A stretch of 64,000 nucleotides of DNA from Solibacillus sp040273735 (GTDB lineage Bacteria; Bacillota; Bacilli; Bacillales_A; Planococcaceae): positions 105,800 through 169,799 of the forward strand of contig NZ_JBELZM010000007.1 in NCBI RefSeq assembly GCF_040273735.1, read 5' to 3'. The first letter of the stretch is position 1. Each line of letters begins with the position of its first letter. A program made the position numbers and the translations under genes. The notes beneath the pieces are model-generated. The model was not told the DNA's origin, did no database searches, and saw only the letters and a list, made by a program, of their open reading frames with translations. This document shows positions 49,101 to 57,795 of this stretch, piece by piece.

Positions 49101-50486
49101 TTATTTCCCTAAACAGAACTGCGAGAATAGCTGATTAATTAAGCTTTCCTGTACAGTATCTCCAATAATTTCACCAAGAATCTCCCATGTACGTGTCACA
49201 TCGATTTGAATCATATCGACAGGTACACCTGATTCAGCTGCAGCAAGCGCATCTTCAATTACCTGTTGAGCTTGATGCAATAGCGCAATATGCCGCGCAT
49301 TTGATACATATGTTAAATCGTTCGCTTCCACTTGCCCTTCAAAGAACAATGCTGCAATCGCTTCTTCCAGCTCAATTACACCTTCTTCTTTCAATAACGA
49401 AGTCGTTACGACACGATGTTTCCCAGCCAATTCATGAACACGGTTTAAATCGACTTTACGTTCGATATCTGTCTTGTTGACAACGACAATATAATCCATC
49501 GCCTGAATCGTTTCAAAAAGGCGTTCATCTTCTTCTGTAAGCTCTTCACCGTAATTCAATACAAGCAATATTAAATCAGCATCTTTTAATGCCTCTCTCG
49601 AACGCTCAACACCAATTCGTTCAACGATATCTTCTGTTTCCCGAATACCTGCTGTATCAACTAAACGTAAAGGAACTCCACGTACGTTTACGTATTCTTC
49701 AATAATATCACGAGTTGTGCCTGCAATGTCGGTTACAATCGCTTTATTTTCTTGAACTAAACTATTTAAAAGAGATGATTTACCTACGTTTGGACGGCCT
49801 AAAATAACGGTAGATAAACCTTCACGCAAAATTTTACCTTGAGATGATGTTTGAAGTAATTTAATAATTTCCTCTCGTACCCAACCGCATTTTTCAAGCA
49901 GTACAGGTATCGTCATTTCTTCCACATCGTCATACTCCGGATAATCAATGTTTACTTCCACTTGTGCCAACGTCTCTAATAATGCCTGGCGTAAAGATGT
50001 AATAAGACGAGAAAGCTTTCCATCCATCTGGCCGAGCGCAACATTCATTGCACGATCTGTTTTTGCACGGATTAAATCCATTACCGCTTCTGCCTGTGAC
50101 AAGTCGATACGGCCGTTTAAAAATGCACGTTTCGTAAATTCCCCAGGCTCTGCTAAACGTGCACCGTAGCGTAATACAAGCTGCAGTACACGGTTAACAG
50201 ACACAATACCGCCATGACAATTGATTTCGACAACATCTTCACGCGTAAATGTTTTAGGTCCGCGCATTAAGCTCAACATAACTTCCTCTACCACTTCATC
50301 GGTTTTCGGGTCGATCAAATGTCCGTAATGGATTGTATGTGTCGCAACTTCCGTCAGACGCTTATGATTTGGTGATTTAAATATTTTATCTGCAATCGCT
50401 ACCGCCTCATCGCCGCTCAGACGAACAATCGCAATAGCTCCTTCTCCCATTGGAGTGGAAATCGCAGCAATCGTATCGAATTCCAT
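49101..50486 (-). CDS. mnmE: tRNA modification GTPase MnmE (TrmE)
   Basis: This 461-residue protein has an N-terminal formyl-tetrahydrofolate domain, a helical domain and an inserted G domain: GRPNVGKSSLLNS (about 228), GTTRD, DTAGIRETED, NKTD. It ends in FCLGK, with the cysteine of the C-[IL]-G-K signature needed for activity. It starts with ATG at 50486. A DnaA-box palindrome lies in its leader. Confidence 0.98.
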   Translation of the reverse strand: MEFDTIAAISTPMGEGAIAIVRLSGDEAVAIADKIFKSPNHKRLTEVATHTIHYGHLIDPKTDEVVEEVMLSLMRGPKTFTREDVVEINCHGGIVSVNRVLQLVLRYGARLAEPGEFTKRAFLNGRIDLSQAEAVMDLIRAKTDRAMNVALGQMDGKLSRLITSLRQALLETLAQVEVNIDYPEYDDVEEMTIPVLLEKCGWVREEIIKLLQTSSQGKILREGLSTVILGRPNVGKSSLLNSLVQENKAIVTDIAGTTRDIIEEYVNVRGVPLRLVDTAGIRETEDIVERIGVERSREALKDADLILLVLNYGEELTEEDERLFETIQAMDYIVVVNKTDIERKVDLNRVHELAGKHRVVTTSLLKEEGVIELEEAIAALFFEGQVEANDLTYVSNARHIALLHQAQQVIEDALAAAESGVPVDMIQIDVTRTWEILGEIIGDTVQESLINQLFSQFCLGK

Positions 50487-50507
50487 TTATATCCTCCTAT
50501 TTCAGTG

Positions 50508-50525
50508 TTATCCACATGTGGATAA
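50508..50525. promoter_or_regulatory. Palindromic DnaA-box pair between mnmE and jag
   Basis: TTATCCACATGTGGATAA is two perfect DnaA boxes head to head without spacing, 22 bases ahead of mnmE. B. subtilis has a DnaA-box cluster at the same place (trmE-jag). Confidence 0.75.
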
Positions 50526-50613
50526 ATCACATCCGTGCTATACTAACTAACAATTTAGACTAACATATTTTCATTAAAATCTAAAGTAATGTAGATTTGG
50601 CTCCATTTTTCAT

Positions 50614-50645
50614 TAAAAAAACGACCTATCCAAAAGAATAGGTCG
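50614..50645 (-). terminator. Terminator of the rpmH-rnpA-yidC-jag unit
   Basis: Stem CGACCTAT/ATAGGTCG with an 8-nt loop and T7 on the minus strand, shortly after the jag stop. Confidence 0.9.
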
Positions 50646-50660
50646 AAATTTGTCTGTATA

Positions 50661-51425
50661 TTATTTTACTGGCTCAATGACTAAATATCGGTTTGGTTCG
50701 ACACCTTCTGAGTGCGTTTCGATATCTATTCGATTTGCCAAAGCATTATGAATAATCTTCCGTTCATAAGATGCCATTGGTTCAAATGATACGGGTTTTC
50801 GTGTTCGAATAGCCTTGTCCGCCATGCGTAATGCCAGCTGTTCAAGTGCTACTTGACGTCGCTCACGATAATCTTCCACATCCATTTGTAAAATCATAAA
50901 CGATTTGGCTGTTTTATTAAGAATGAGCTGAGTTAAATGTTGGAGCGCATTTAATGTAAGGCCACGCTTTCCAATTAATAACGCTGCTTTCTCGCTCGAT
51001 AACTTAAATGAAACATGTTTACCATCTGTTTCATGGTCAATTGTTAAATCTGTAATTCCCATTCCTGAAGCAATATTCGTTAAATACTCTTTTGCCTCTT
51101 CAATAGGATCCACTTGTTGTTGTTCATGGTGAATTGGTTGATCTTCATTAGCTGAAACCGGCTCATTCTCGATTGTTTTCTCGACAATTGTCAGTTCTTC
51201 CACATCAGATGCAGAACCTGAAGTCGTCTCTTGATCCACTTGCTGCTGAACAATTTCCTTTACCGTGACACGAACTTCAGCATTTCGTGCCCCAAAACCT
51301 AAAAATCCTTTTTTACCCTTTTGTAAAACTTCCACATCAACTTGTTCACGAGTATGGCCAAGCTTTTGTAACGCTAATGAGATCGCTTCTTCTACTGTTG
51401 CGCCTATTTGCGTAGTTTGTTTCAC
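50661..51425 (-). CDS. jag: RNA-binding protein Jag / KhpB
   Basis: This 254-residue protein has a Jag_N domain (1-50, IGATVEEAISLALQKLG), an acidic Q/E-rich linker (about 60-105), a KH domain (about 110-185, LLIGKRGLTLNALQHLTQLI) and an R3H domain (VALEQLALRMADKAIRTRKP to the end). It binds RNA and influences cell division and elongation in Gram-positives. It directly follows yidC with no gap between stop and start. Confidence 0.95.
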   Translation of the reverse strand: MKQTTQIGATVEEAISLALQKLGHTREQVDVEVLQKGKKGFLGFGARNAEVRVTVKEIVQQQVDQETTSGSASDVEELTIVEKTIENEPVSANEDQPIHHEQQQVDPIEEAKEYLTNIASGMGITDLTIDHETDGKHVSFKLSSEKAALLIGKRGLTLNALQHLTQLILNKTAKSFMILQMDVEDYRERRQVALEQLALRMADKAIRTRKPVSFEPMASYERKIIHNALANRIDIETHSEGVEPNRYLVIEPVK

Positions 51426-52208
51426 TTATTTCGCTCCTTTAGCATCGGTAGCATCCGGTTTATTTTTATTCCAAGGTTTGTAAATAACAAGGTTTTGTAA
51501 TACAGATACAAAGTTTCCGACTACCCAATATAATGATAACGCAGCAGGTAAAATAATACCGAAACCAACAATCATTAATGGCATGATGTACATCATAATT
51601 TTCATTTGTGGGTTATCTACTGCTGGTCCAGTCATTAATACAACATACTGGATAAGACCTGCGATAACAGCAAATACAATACTTGGCTCCGCTAATGGAA
51701 CCGCTAAAAATGTCCCTAATTCAAATGCATCCGGTGTTGCATTCATACGGCTAATCGCATGATAGAAACCGATTAGAATCGGCATTTGGATAAGGATCGG
51801 TAAACATCCAGCTAACGGGTTAACACCTGAAGTCTGCATTAACTGCATCATTTCCTGCTGGTATTTTTGCTGAGTTGCCGCGTCTTTTGAGCTGTATTTT
51901 GCTTGCAGCTCTTTTAACTTCGGCTGCATTTCCTGCATTTTCTTAGAACTTTTTACTTGTTTGATAGTTAAAGGCAGAATGATTAGACGAATAATAACAG
52001 TTACGATAATAATTGCAAATGCATAATTCGCAGCATTACCTTCAAACATATCAGCAAAAAGCTTGATAAATGATACTAATGGCCAAACAATATATTCATT
52101 CCAAAAGCCATCACTTTCAGATGAAATTGGTTGGTCAAATTCTGTACAGCCTGATAGCAGTAATACTACTGAAACAAGTGACAGCATTATCCATAGATTT
52201 TTCTTCAA
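51426..52208 (-). CDS. yidC: Membrane protein insertase YidC (SpoIIIJ)
   Basis: This 260-residue insertase has an N-terminal signal with lipobox LLSGC, so it is a lipoprotein, then five helices with the 60KD_IMP core (FAIIIVTVIIRLIILPLTIKQ, with the Arg of the hydrophilic groove). SpoIIIJ is needed for membrane protein insertion and for late forespore signalling. I start at TTG (52208), giving the usual length; GGAGGAAGG directly precedes it. A frame to 52238 reads through that site. Confidence 0.93.
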   Translation of the reverse strand: MKKNLWIMLSLVSVVLLLSGCTEFDQPISSESDGFWNEYIVWPLVSFIKLFADMFEGNAANYAFAIIIVTVIIRLIILPLTIKQVKSSKKMQEMQPKLKELQAKYSSKDAATQQKYQQEMMQLMQTSGVNPLAGCLPILIQMPILIGFYHAISRMNATPDAFELGTFLAVPLAEPSIVFAVIAGLIQYVVLMTGPAVDNPQMKIMMYIMPLMIVGFGIILPAALSLYWVVGNFVSVLQNLVIYKPWNKNKPDATDAKGAK

Positions 52209-52338
52209 CCTTCTTCCTCCTAAAGCAAACCTATTCAATTTTATGACAATATTTTACCATTACGGACGTTCGTACACTACTAATTGTTCTGTAAATTCTA
52301 AGATTTGAGCAATGAATAATAAACAATTAATTGTGGAA

Positions 52339-52680
52339 CTATCCTTTATATACTCTTGCAACCTTTAAAACATGCTGCAAGCTTTTTTTGGTTTCGTGAA
52401 AATCCAGTGTGGCCGCCTGCGTTCTGGCGATAATAACATAATCCATATCTTGTTTTACTTCATCTTTTAATTCCAGAAAAGCTTGGCGAATATAGCGTTT
52501 CACTTGAACCCGAGTGACCGCATTTCCTACTTTTTTGCTCACCGATAAGCCAATACGAAACGCCTGTTGTTCTTCCTTTTTCAAGCAATATACAACAAAT
52601 TGGCGATTCGCAAACGACTTACCTTTTTTAAACACCTTTTGAAAATCTTCATTTTTCTTTATACGTTGGCGTTTATTCAT
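52339..52680 (-). CDS. rnpA: Ribonuclease P protein component
   Basis: This 113-residue basic protein partners RNase P RNA in tRNA 5' maturation. Signature RNP motif: ...VGNAVTRVQVKRYIRQAF near 50-68. N-terminus MNKRQRIKKNEDFQKVFKKG. It follows rpmH at 96 bases, separated by a hairpin with a T run that could lower its expression relative to L34. Confidence 0.97.
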   Translation of the reverse strand: MNKRQRIKKNEDFQKVFKKGKSFANRQFVVYCLKKEEQQAFRIGLSVSKKVGNAVTRVQVKRYIRQAFLELKDEVKQDMDYVIIARTQAATLDFHETKKSLQHVLKVARVYKG

Positions 52681-52754
52681 GATCCATTCACCTGCTCCAT
52701 CTAATCATTGGTACTTTTTTTTGCTCATTCAACAACGATAAAAGAAAAAAAAGA

Positions 52755-52774
52755 CCACTGATGTGGCTCAGTGG
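52755..52774 (-). terminator. Hairpin between rpmH and rnpA (possible attenuator)
   Basis: CCACTGA/TCAGTGG with a 6-nt loop, then TCTTTTTTTT on the minus strand. It starts three bases after the rpmH stop. A partial terminator here would allow L34 in excess of RnpA. Confidence 0.7.
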
Positions 52775-52776
52775 AC

Positions 52777-52911
52777 TTATGCTGATAATACTTTTCTTCC
52801 TTTTTTACGACGGCGAGCTAATACGTTACGGCCGTTTTTAGTGCTCATGCGAGCGCGGAAACCGTGAACTTTAGAGTGCTTACGTTTTTTAGGTTGGTAC
52901 GTGCGTTTCAT
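52777..52911 (-). CDS. rpmH: Ribosomal protein L34
   Basis: This 44-residue L34 begins MKRTYQPKKRKHSKVHGF and ends RRRKKGRKVLSA, the complete family sequence. ATG behind AGGAGG. It is the first gene left of oriC and heads rpmH-rnpA-yidC-jag. Confidence 0.98.
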   Translation of the reverse strand: MKRTYQPKKRKHSKVHGFRARMSTKNGRNVLARRRKKGRKVLSA

Positions 52912-52970
52912 TTATATACACCTCCTGAATTCGAGCGTTACTATATCTATCTCTACATACAGACCATGAT

Positions 52971-53000
52971 ATTATATAAAGAATAAAACCTATTTGTCAA
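52971..53000 (-). promoter_or_regulatory. Promoter of rpmH
   Basis: TTGACA, 18 bp, TATAAT on the minus strand, about 60 bases ahead of rpmH. Confidence 0.85.
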
Positions 53001-53070
53001 TGCTTCAATTTTATTTTTCTCTTTTTCCCTATAAACCTCATATAATCCCCTTGCTGATCTACACTCCCAC

Positions 53071-53381
53071 TTATCCACAATCTATAAAAATAATTTAAGT
53101 TTATGCTGTGAATAGTATTTTTGCCCTTAAAAATTATCCACAACGTTTATCTACAGGTTTTTCACATACTACAAACCTGTGGACAACTGTTATGTATATA
53201 ACATATGATTATGTGGATAAGATCGTTTAAGTATTGAAATACCTAACTTTATTTGATACGATAACTGTGTTTTACTTTGTGGAATTCTTTTCTGGGAAAT
53301 ATATTATCCACAATTGTTGATAATCTGTGGACAAAGATTTCCCCTACTCTAGAACAACCTTTATCCACAACTTGTGGTTAT
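53071..53381. other. oriC left part: DnaA-box region upstream of dnaA
   Basis: Perfect or near-perfect DnaA boxes in both orientations: TTATCCACA at 53071, 53134, 53304 and 53361; TTATCTACA at 53147; reverse boxes at 53178, 53212 (TGTGGATAA), 53326 and 53373. No gene fits between rpmH and dnaA. This matches the incA/incB half of the bipartite Bacillus origin. Confidence 0.9.
53234..53262 (+). promoter_or_regulatory. Candidate dnaA promoter
   Basis: TTGAAA, 17 bp, TACGAT, amid the DnaA boxes and about 340 bases ahead of dnaA. Its location would allow autorepression by DnaA. Confidence 0.5.
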
Positions 53382-53598
53382 GTGTATGAACTCCTTTTTA
53401 ATTATAAAATATATATTTTATAGCTCTGTTTCCTATTAACCATCTAACAGAGCCTTTCTTTTTTCGTAAGCAAGAAAGTTTGCATTTGTAAGGAAATTCA
53501 CATAAAAAGAGACTCTCAACTAATCTTTGTTAGTATGAGCTTTGTCATTTAAATATACGAATCGAATGTGAAATGAATTAATGAAAGGAAGAAAGAGC

Positions 53599-54942
53599 TT
53601 GGAACATTTAGAAAACCTATGGAATGCCGTCCTTGCCCAAGCTGAACAGAAAATCTCGAAACCGAGCTTTGATACTTGGCTGAAATCAACGAAACTTCTT
53701 GCACATAGTGGCACAAAAGTGACGATTTCCGCGCCTAACTCTTTTGCCCGCGATTGGCTTGAACAATATTACATCCATATGATTACAGGAATATTAAACG
53801 AGTTAACTGGAGAGGATCTAGTCATTAATTTTGTTGTCCAGAAAGATCAGGCCGCAGATGACTTTGAACTACCGCCCCCAATTACTCAAGCAAAATCAAG
53901 TGAACACCATGACATTACCCCAGGTATGCTCAATCCAAAGTACACATTTGATACATTCGTTATTGGTTCCGGTAACCGCTTTGCCCATGCAGCGAGCTTA
54001 GCTGTGGCGGAGGCACCTGCAAAAGCTTACAACCCGTTCTTTATTTATGGGGGGGTAGGTTTAGGAAAAACTCACTTAATGCATGCAATTGGACATTATG
54101 TAAAAGAACATAATCCGACAGCAAATGTCGTCTATTTATCATCCGAAAAATTCACAAATGAGTTTATTAACTCAATCCGTGATAATAAAACAATCGATTT
54201 TCGAAATAAATACCGCAATGTTGATGTACTGCTAATAGATGATATTCAATTTTTGGCTGGTAAGGAATCGACACAAGAGGAATTCTTCCATACATTCAAT
54301 ACACTGCATGAAGAATCAAAGCAGATTGTCATCTCAAGTGACCGCCCTCCCAAGGAAATTCCAACCTTAGAGGATCGTTTGCGTTCACGCTTTGAATGGG
54401 GACTAATTACTGATATTGCACCACCTGATTTAGAAACGCGTATTGCGATTTTACGTAAAAAAGCGAAAGCAGACGGACTGGATATTCCGAATGAAGTCAT
54501 GCTTTATATTGCCAACCAGGTTGATACAAATATTCGTGAACTTGAAGGGGCTTTAATACGAGTAGTGGCCTATTCATCCTTGGTGAATATGGATGTTTCG
54601 CCTGAACTTGCTGCGGAAGCTTTAAAAGATATTATGCCGAATTCGAAACCGCGTATGATTTCCATTTTGGATATTCAAACTGCAACAGGTGAACATTACA
54701 GTATACGCTTGGAAGACTTTAAAGCAAAGCGCCGGACAAAATCGATTGCTTATCCTCGACAAGTTGCGATGTACTTATCTCGTGAATTAACAGATTATTC
54801 ATTACCTAAGATTGGTGAAGAGTTTGGGGGGCGTGATCATACAACAGTGATCCATGCCCATGAAAAAATCTCTTCTTTACTTAAAACAGATCAGCAGCTT
54901 CAGCAGGATATTAAACAAATTCGTAGTATGTTAGGTAAATAA
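53599..54942 (+). CDS. dnaA: Replication initiator DnaA
   Basis: This 447-residue AAA+ initiator binds the boxes on both sides of its gene. Domain I (1-85, LENLWNAVLAQAEQKISKPS) binds helicase loaders; domain III has Walker A GGVGLGKTHLMHA and Walker B VLLIDDIQFLAGK; domain IV has the signature GGRDHTTVIHAHEKI. I use a TTG at 53599, seven bases behind AAAGGAAG, giving the family length; the frame from 53581 starts on that site. Confidence 0.97.
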   Translation: MEHLENLWNAVLAQAEQKISKPSFDTWLKSTKLLAHSGTKVTISAPNSFARDWLEQYYIHMITGILNELTGEDLVINFVVQKDQAADDFELPPPITQAKSSEHHDITPGMLNPKYTFDTFVIGSGNRFAHAASLAVAEAPAKAYNPFFIYGGVGLGKTHLMHAIGHYVKEHNPTANVVYLSSEKFTNEFINSIRDNKTIDFRNKYRNVDVLLIDDIQFLAGKESTQEEFFHTFNTLHEESKQIVISSDRPPKEIPTLEDRLRSRFEWGLITDIAPPDLETRIAILRKKAKADGLDIPNEVMLYIANQVDTNIRELEGALIRVVAYSSLVNMDVSPELAAEALKDIMPNSKPRMISILDIQTATGEHYSIRLEDFKAKRRTKSIAYPRQVAMYLSRELTDYSLPKIGEEFGGRDHTTVIHAHEKISSLLKTDQQLQQDIKQIRSMLGK

Positions 54943-54987
54943 ACTCTGTGTATAACTTTGTCTTTTTCACACAAGACTATTCACAAC

Positions 54988-55105
54988 TTATCAACATGTG
55001 GATAGCGCTCTCTACCTGTGTAAAATAGGGGTTATCCACAAATTCACAGGCCCTATTACTATATCTATTAATATCTTTAAATAAATAATTAATTATATAA
55101 GAGAG
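54988..55105. other. oriC right part: DnaA boxes and AT-rich unwinding element
   Basis: Boxes TTATCAACA (54988), TGTGGATAG (54997) and TTATCCACA (55032) are followed by an AT-only stretch (about 55051-55100, TATTACTATATCTATTAATA), the expected DNA unwinding element with DnaA-trio-like ATTACTATA triplets. It corresponds to incC of B. subtilis. Confidence 0.85.
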
Positions 55106-55113
55106 GTAAACTA

Positions 55114-56250
55114 ATGAAATTTACTATTTTACGTGATCGTCTTTTAGCAGGATTAAACGATGTAATGAAAGCTGTAAGTTCTAAAACGACGATCCCTATT
55201 TTAACGGGGATTAAAATCGATGTTACAAACGAAGGTATGACGTTAACTGGTAGTGATGCAGACATTACAATCCAGACATTCATTCCTGTAGAAGAAAACG
55301 GCGAACAGATTATGGATATTACACAAACAGGCTCTATTGTGCTACAAGCTCGTATGTACAATGAAATTATCCGTAAATTGCCTACTAATGAAGTAGAAAT
55401 CGAAATTACAAACGGCTATGCAACTATTATCCGTTCAGGTAAGTCAGAGTTCCACCTTATTGGCTCAGATGCAACGGAATATCCACAGTTACCTGAAATT
55501 GCTGCTGACCGCCAATTTACGATTCCGACAGATTTATTAAAATCAGTTATTAGAGAAACTGTATTTGCTGTAGCGACATCGGAAAGTCGTCCGGTGTTGA
55601 CAGGTGTAAACTGGAAAGTTGAGGGCGATGCATTAATATGCGTTGCAACGGATAGTCACCGTTTAGCGCGTCGCAAAGTGAATCTTGAAAATTTACCAAA
55701 TGATATTACTTCAGTCGTAATTCCAGGTAAGAGCTTAAATGAATTGAACAAAATTTTAGAAGACACAAATAACCCGGTTCAAATCGTACTGACAAACCAG
55801 CATGTATTGTTTAAAACAGATGATGTCCTGTTCTTCTCTCGTCTTTTAGAAGGCAACTATCCGGATACATCACGTTTAATTCCGGAAGAGTTTAAAACAA
55901 TGATCACGATTAACGGAAAATCTTTATTGCAGGCAATTGACCGTGCTTCACTTTTAGCTCGTGAAGATCGCAATAATGTCGTTCGTTTTGAAACACTGGA
56001 AAATCAAACAGTCGAAATTTCATCAAATTCACCTGAGATTGGTAAAGTTGAAGAACAGATCCAAGTGGAAAGTCTGGAAGGTGAAACATTAAAGATTTCA
56101 TTTAGTGCCAAATATATGATGGAAGCGTTAAAAGCGATTGATGGACAAGATGTAGTAATTGAATTTACAGGTGCAATGCGCCCGTTCATCTTACGTTCTG
56201 TTGCAGATGATGCAATACTGCAATTGATTTTACCGGTACGTACTTACTAA
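55114..56250 (+). CDS. dnaN: DNA polymerase III beta clamp
   Basis: This 378-residue sliding clamp forms a dimeric ring around DNA. N-terminus MKFTILRDRLLAGLNDVMKA; three repeated clamp folds; the C-terminal FILRSVADDAILQLILPVRTY is the family end. ATG behind GAGAGG. It lies 171 bases after dnaA, across the unwinding element, and has its own terminator. Confidence 0.98.
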   Translation: MKFTILRDRLLAGLNDVMKAVSSKTTIPILTGIKIDVTNEGMTLTGSDADITIQTFIPVEENGEQIMDITQTGSIVLQARMYNEIIRKLPTNEVEIEITNGYATIIRSGKSEFHLIGSDATEYPQLPEIAADRQFTIPTDLLKSVIRETVFAVATSESRPVLTGVNWKVEGDALICVATDSHRLARRKVNLENLPNDITSVVIPGKSLNELNKILEDTNNPVQIVLTNQHVLFKTDDVLFFSRLLEGNYPDTSRLIPEEFKTMITINGKSLLQAIDRASLLAREDRNNVVRFETLENQTVEISSNSPEIGKVEEQIQVESLEGETLKISFSAKYMMEALKAIDGQDVVIEFTGAMRPFILRSVADDAILQLILPVRTY

Positions 56251-56268
56251 AATTCAATAAAAATTCTA

Positions 56269-56309
56269 AAAGGAATGGTCTTAACTTGTTATTGAGACCG
56301 TTCCTTTTT
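56269..56309 (+). terminator. Terminator of dnaN
   Basis: Stem AAAGGAAtGGTCT/AGACCgTTCCTTT with a 13-nt loop and six T residues. Confidence 0.85.
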
Positions 56310-56375
56310 TACTTATGGACAATTTTTAGGTATGATAGAATGATAAGACTTTATTTAAGTGGAGGATGAATTACG

Positions 56376-56612
56376 TTGAATGAATTAGTAATTGATACAG
56401 AATATATAACGCTTGGTCAAGCGCTTAAAATGACAGATGCAATTAGCTCTGGCGGTATGGCAAAGTGGTTTTTAAGTGAACATGAAGTGTTTGTAAATGG
56501 AGAAGTGGAAGATCGCCGCGGGAAAAAACTGCGTCATGGAGATGTGATTAATATCCCTGGTGTAGGACGTTACAAAATTGTCGATGCATTTATTGAAAAC
56601 GGAGAAAATTAA
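56376..56612 (+). CDS. rlbA: S4-domain ribosome-biogenesis protein RlbA (YaaA)
   Basis: This 78-residue S4-like RNA-binding protein matches the YaaA/RlbA family: YITLGQALKMTDAISSGGMA, then the S4 loop FVNGEVEDRRGKKLRHGDVI. It is proposed to act in ribosome assembly. It starts with TTG at 56376, ten bases behind GGAGG, and ends three bases before recF. Confidence 0.95.
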   Translation: MNELVIDTEYITLGQALKMTDAISSGGMAKWFLSEHEVFVNGEVEDRRGKKLRHGDVINIPGVGRYKIVDAFIENGEN

Positions 56613-56615
56613 TTC

Positions 56616-57734
56616 ATGAACATCGAGCGCTTGCAGCTAACAGATTATCGTAACTACGAATCGTTAACACTGGATTTTTCAGATAAAATTAATGTTTTTA
56701 TTGGGGAAAATGCTCAAGGAAAAACAAATGTAATGGAATCAATCTATGTACTAGCGATGGCCAAATCTCATCGTACAGCGAACGATAAAGAATTAATACG
56801 TTGGGATGCGGATTATGGTAAAATAGAAGGTGTGGTAAATAAGCGTTACGGTGGCGTTCCTATCGAATTGACGATTTCAAAAAAAGGCAAAAAGGGCAAA
56901 ATCAATCATCTTGAACAAACGAAACTAAGCAATTATATCGGACAGATGAATGTAGTAATGTTTGCACCGGAAGATTTGAATATCGTAAAGGGCAGCCCCC
57001 AAATTCGCCGAAGATTCATCGATATGGAAATCGGACAAATTTCCCCAGTTTACTTACATGATTTACTAACATTCCAAAAGATTTTGAAACAACGTAATCA
57101 TTTATTAAAAAAGAATGCGGGAAAACAATCACTCGCATCTGATGTGATGTTTGATATTTATACAGAACAATATGTGCAGGCGGCAATTCAAATTATCCGT
57201 AAAAGATTTCAGTTTATTGAGCTTTTACAAGATTGGGCTGAACCGATTCACTTTGGCATTTCGCGAGGATTAGAAAAGCTTGTCATAAAATACCGCCCTG
57301 TAACGGGGATGGAAGCAAGCTGGACTGCCGAGGAAATGGCGGAATACTTAACAAAAAAACTAGAAGAAGTGAAGCAGCGTGAAATTGAGAGAGGCGTAAC
57401 ACTTATAGGGCCTCATCGGGACGATCTGCAGTTTTTTGTCAATGATTATGATGTTCAAGTATACGGCTCACAAGGGCAGCAACGCACAACGGCATTATCT
57501 TTGAAACTTGCCGAAATTGAACTTATTAAACAGGAAACGAAGGAAACTCCGATTCTTTTATTGGATGATGTTTTATCTGAATTGGACGATTACCGCCAAT
57601 CACATTTATTAAATACAATTCAAGGTGAAGTCCAGACATTCGTTACAACAACGAGTGTAGAAGGTATTCACCATGACACAATACAGCACGCAAAATTGTT
57701 CCAAGTCACACAAGGAACAATTGAACAACCATAA
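56616..57734 (+). CDS. recF: DNA recombination/replication repair protein RecF
   Basis: This 372-residue ABC-type ATPase loads RecA at gaps. Walker A IGENAQGKTNVMES (about 30-43), signature GSQGQQRTTALSLK and Walker B ILLLDDVLSELD. It follows rlbA at three bases. In B. subtilis a small gene (remB/yaaB) lies between recF and gyrB; here only 61 bases separate them and no such gene fits. Confidence 0.98.
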   Translation: MNIERLQLTDYRNYESLTLDFSDKINVFIGENAQGKTNVMESIYVLAMAKSHRTANDKELIRWDADYGKIEGVVNKRYGGVPIELTISKKGKKGKINHLEQTKLSNYIGQMNVVMFAPEDLNIVKGSPQIRRRFIDMEIGQISPVYLHDLLTFQKILKQRNHLLKKNAGKQSLASDVMFDIYTEQYVQAAIQIIRKRFQFIELLQDWAEPIHFGISRGLEKLVIKYRPVTGMEASWTAEEMAEYLTKKLEEVKQREIERGVTLIGPHRDDLQFFVNDYDVQVYGSQGQQRTTALSLKLAEIELIKQETKETPILLLDDVLSELDDYRQSHLLNTIQGEVQTFVTTTSVEGIHHDTIQHAKLFQVTQGTIEQP

Positions 57735-57795
57735 GTGCATTGAAATACGTAATAAAGAAGCATACTGATAGTTATGAAAGAGTAGGTGAACAATA

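Noticed and set aside
53281..53300. TTTTCTGGGAAAT near oriC as a Noc binding site
   Set aside because: Two mismatches break the palindrome; Noc sites are also usually absent from the immediate origin.
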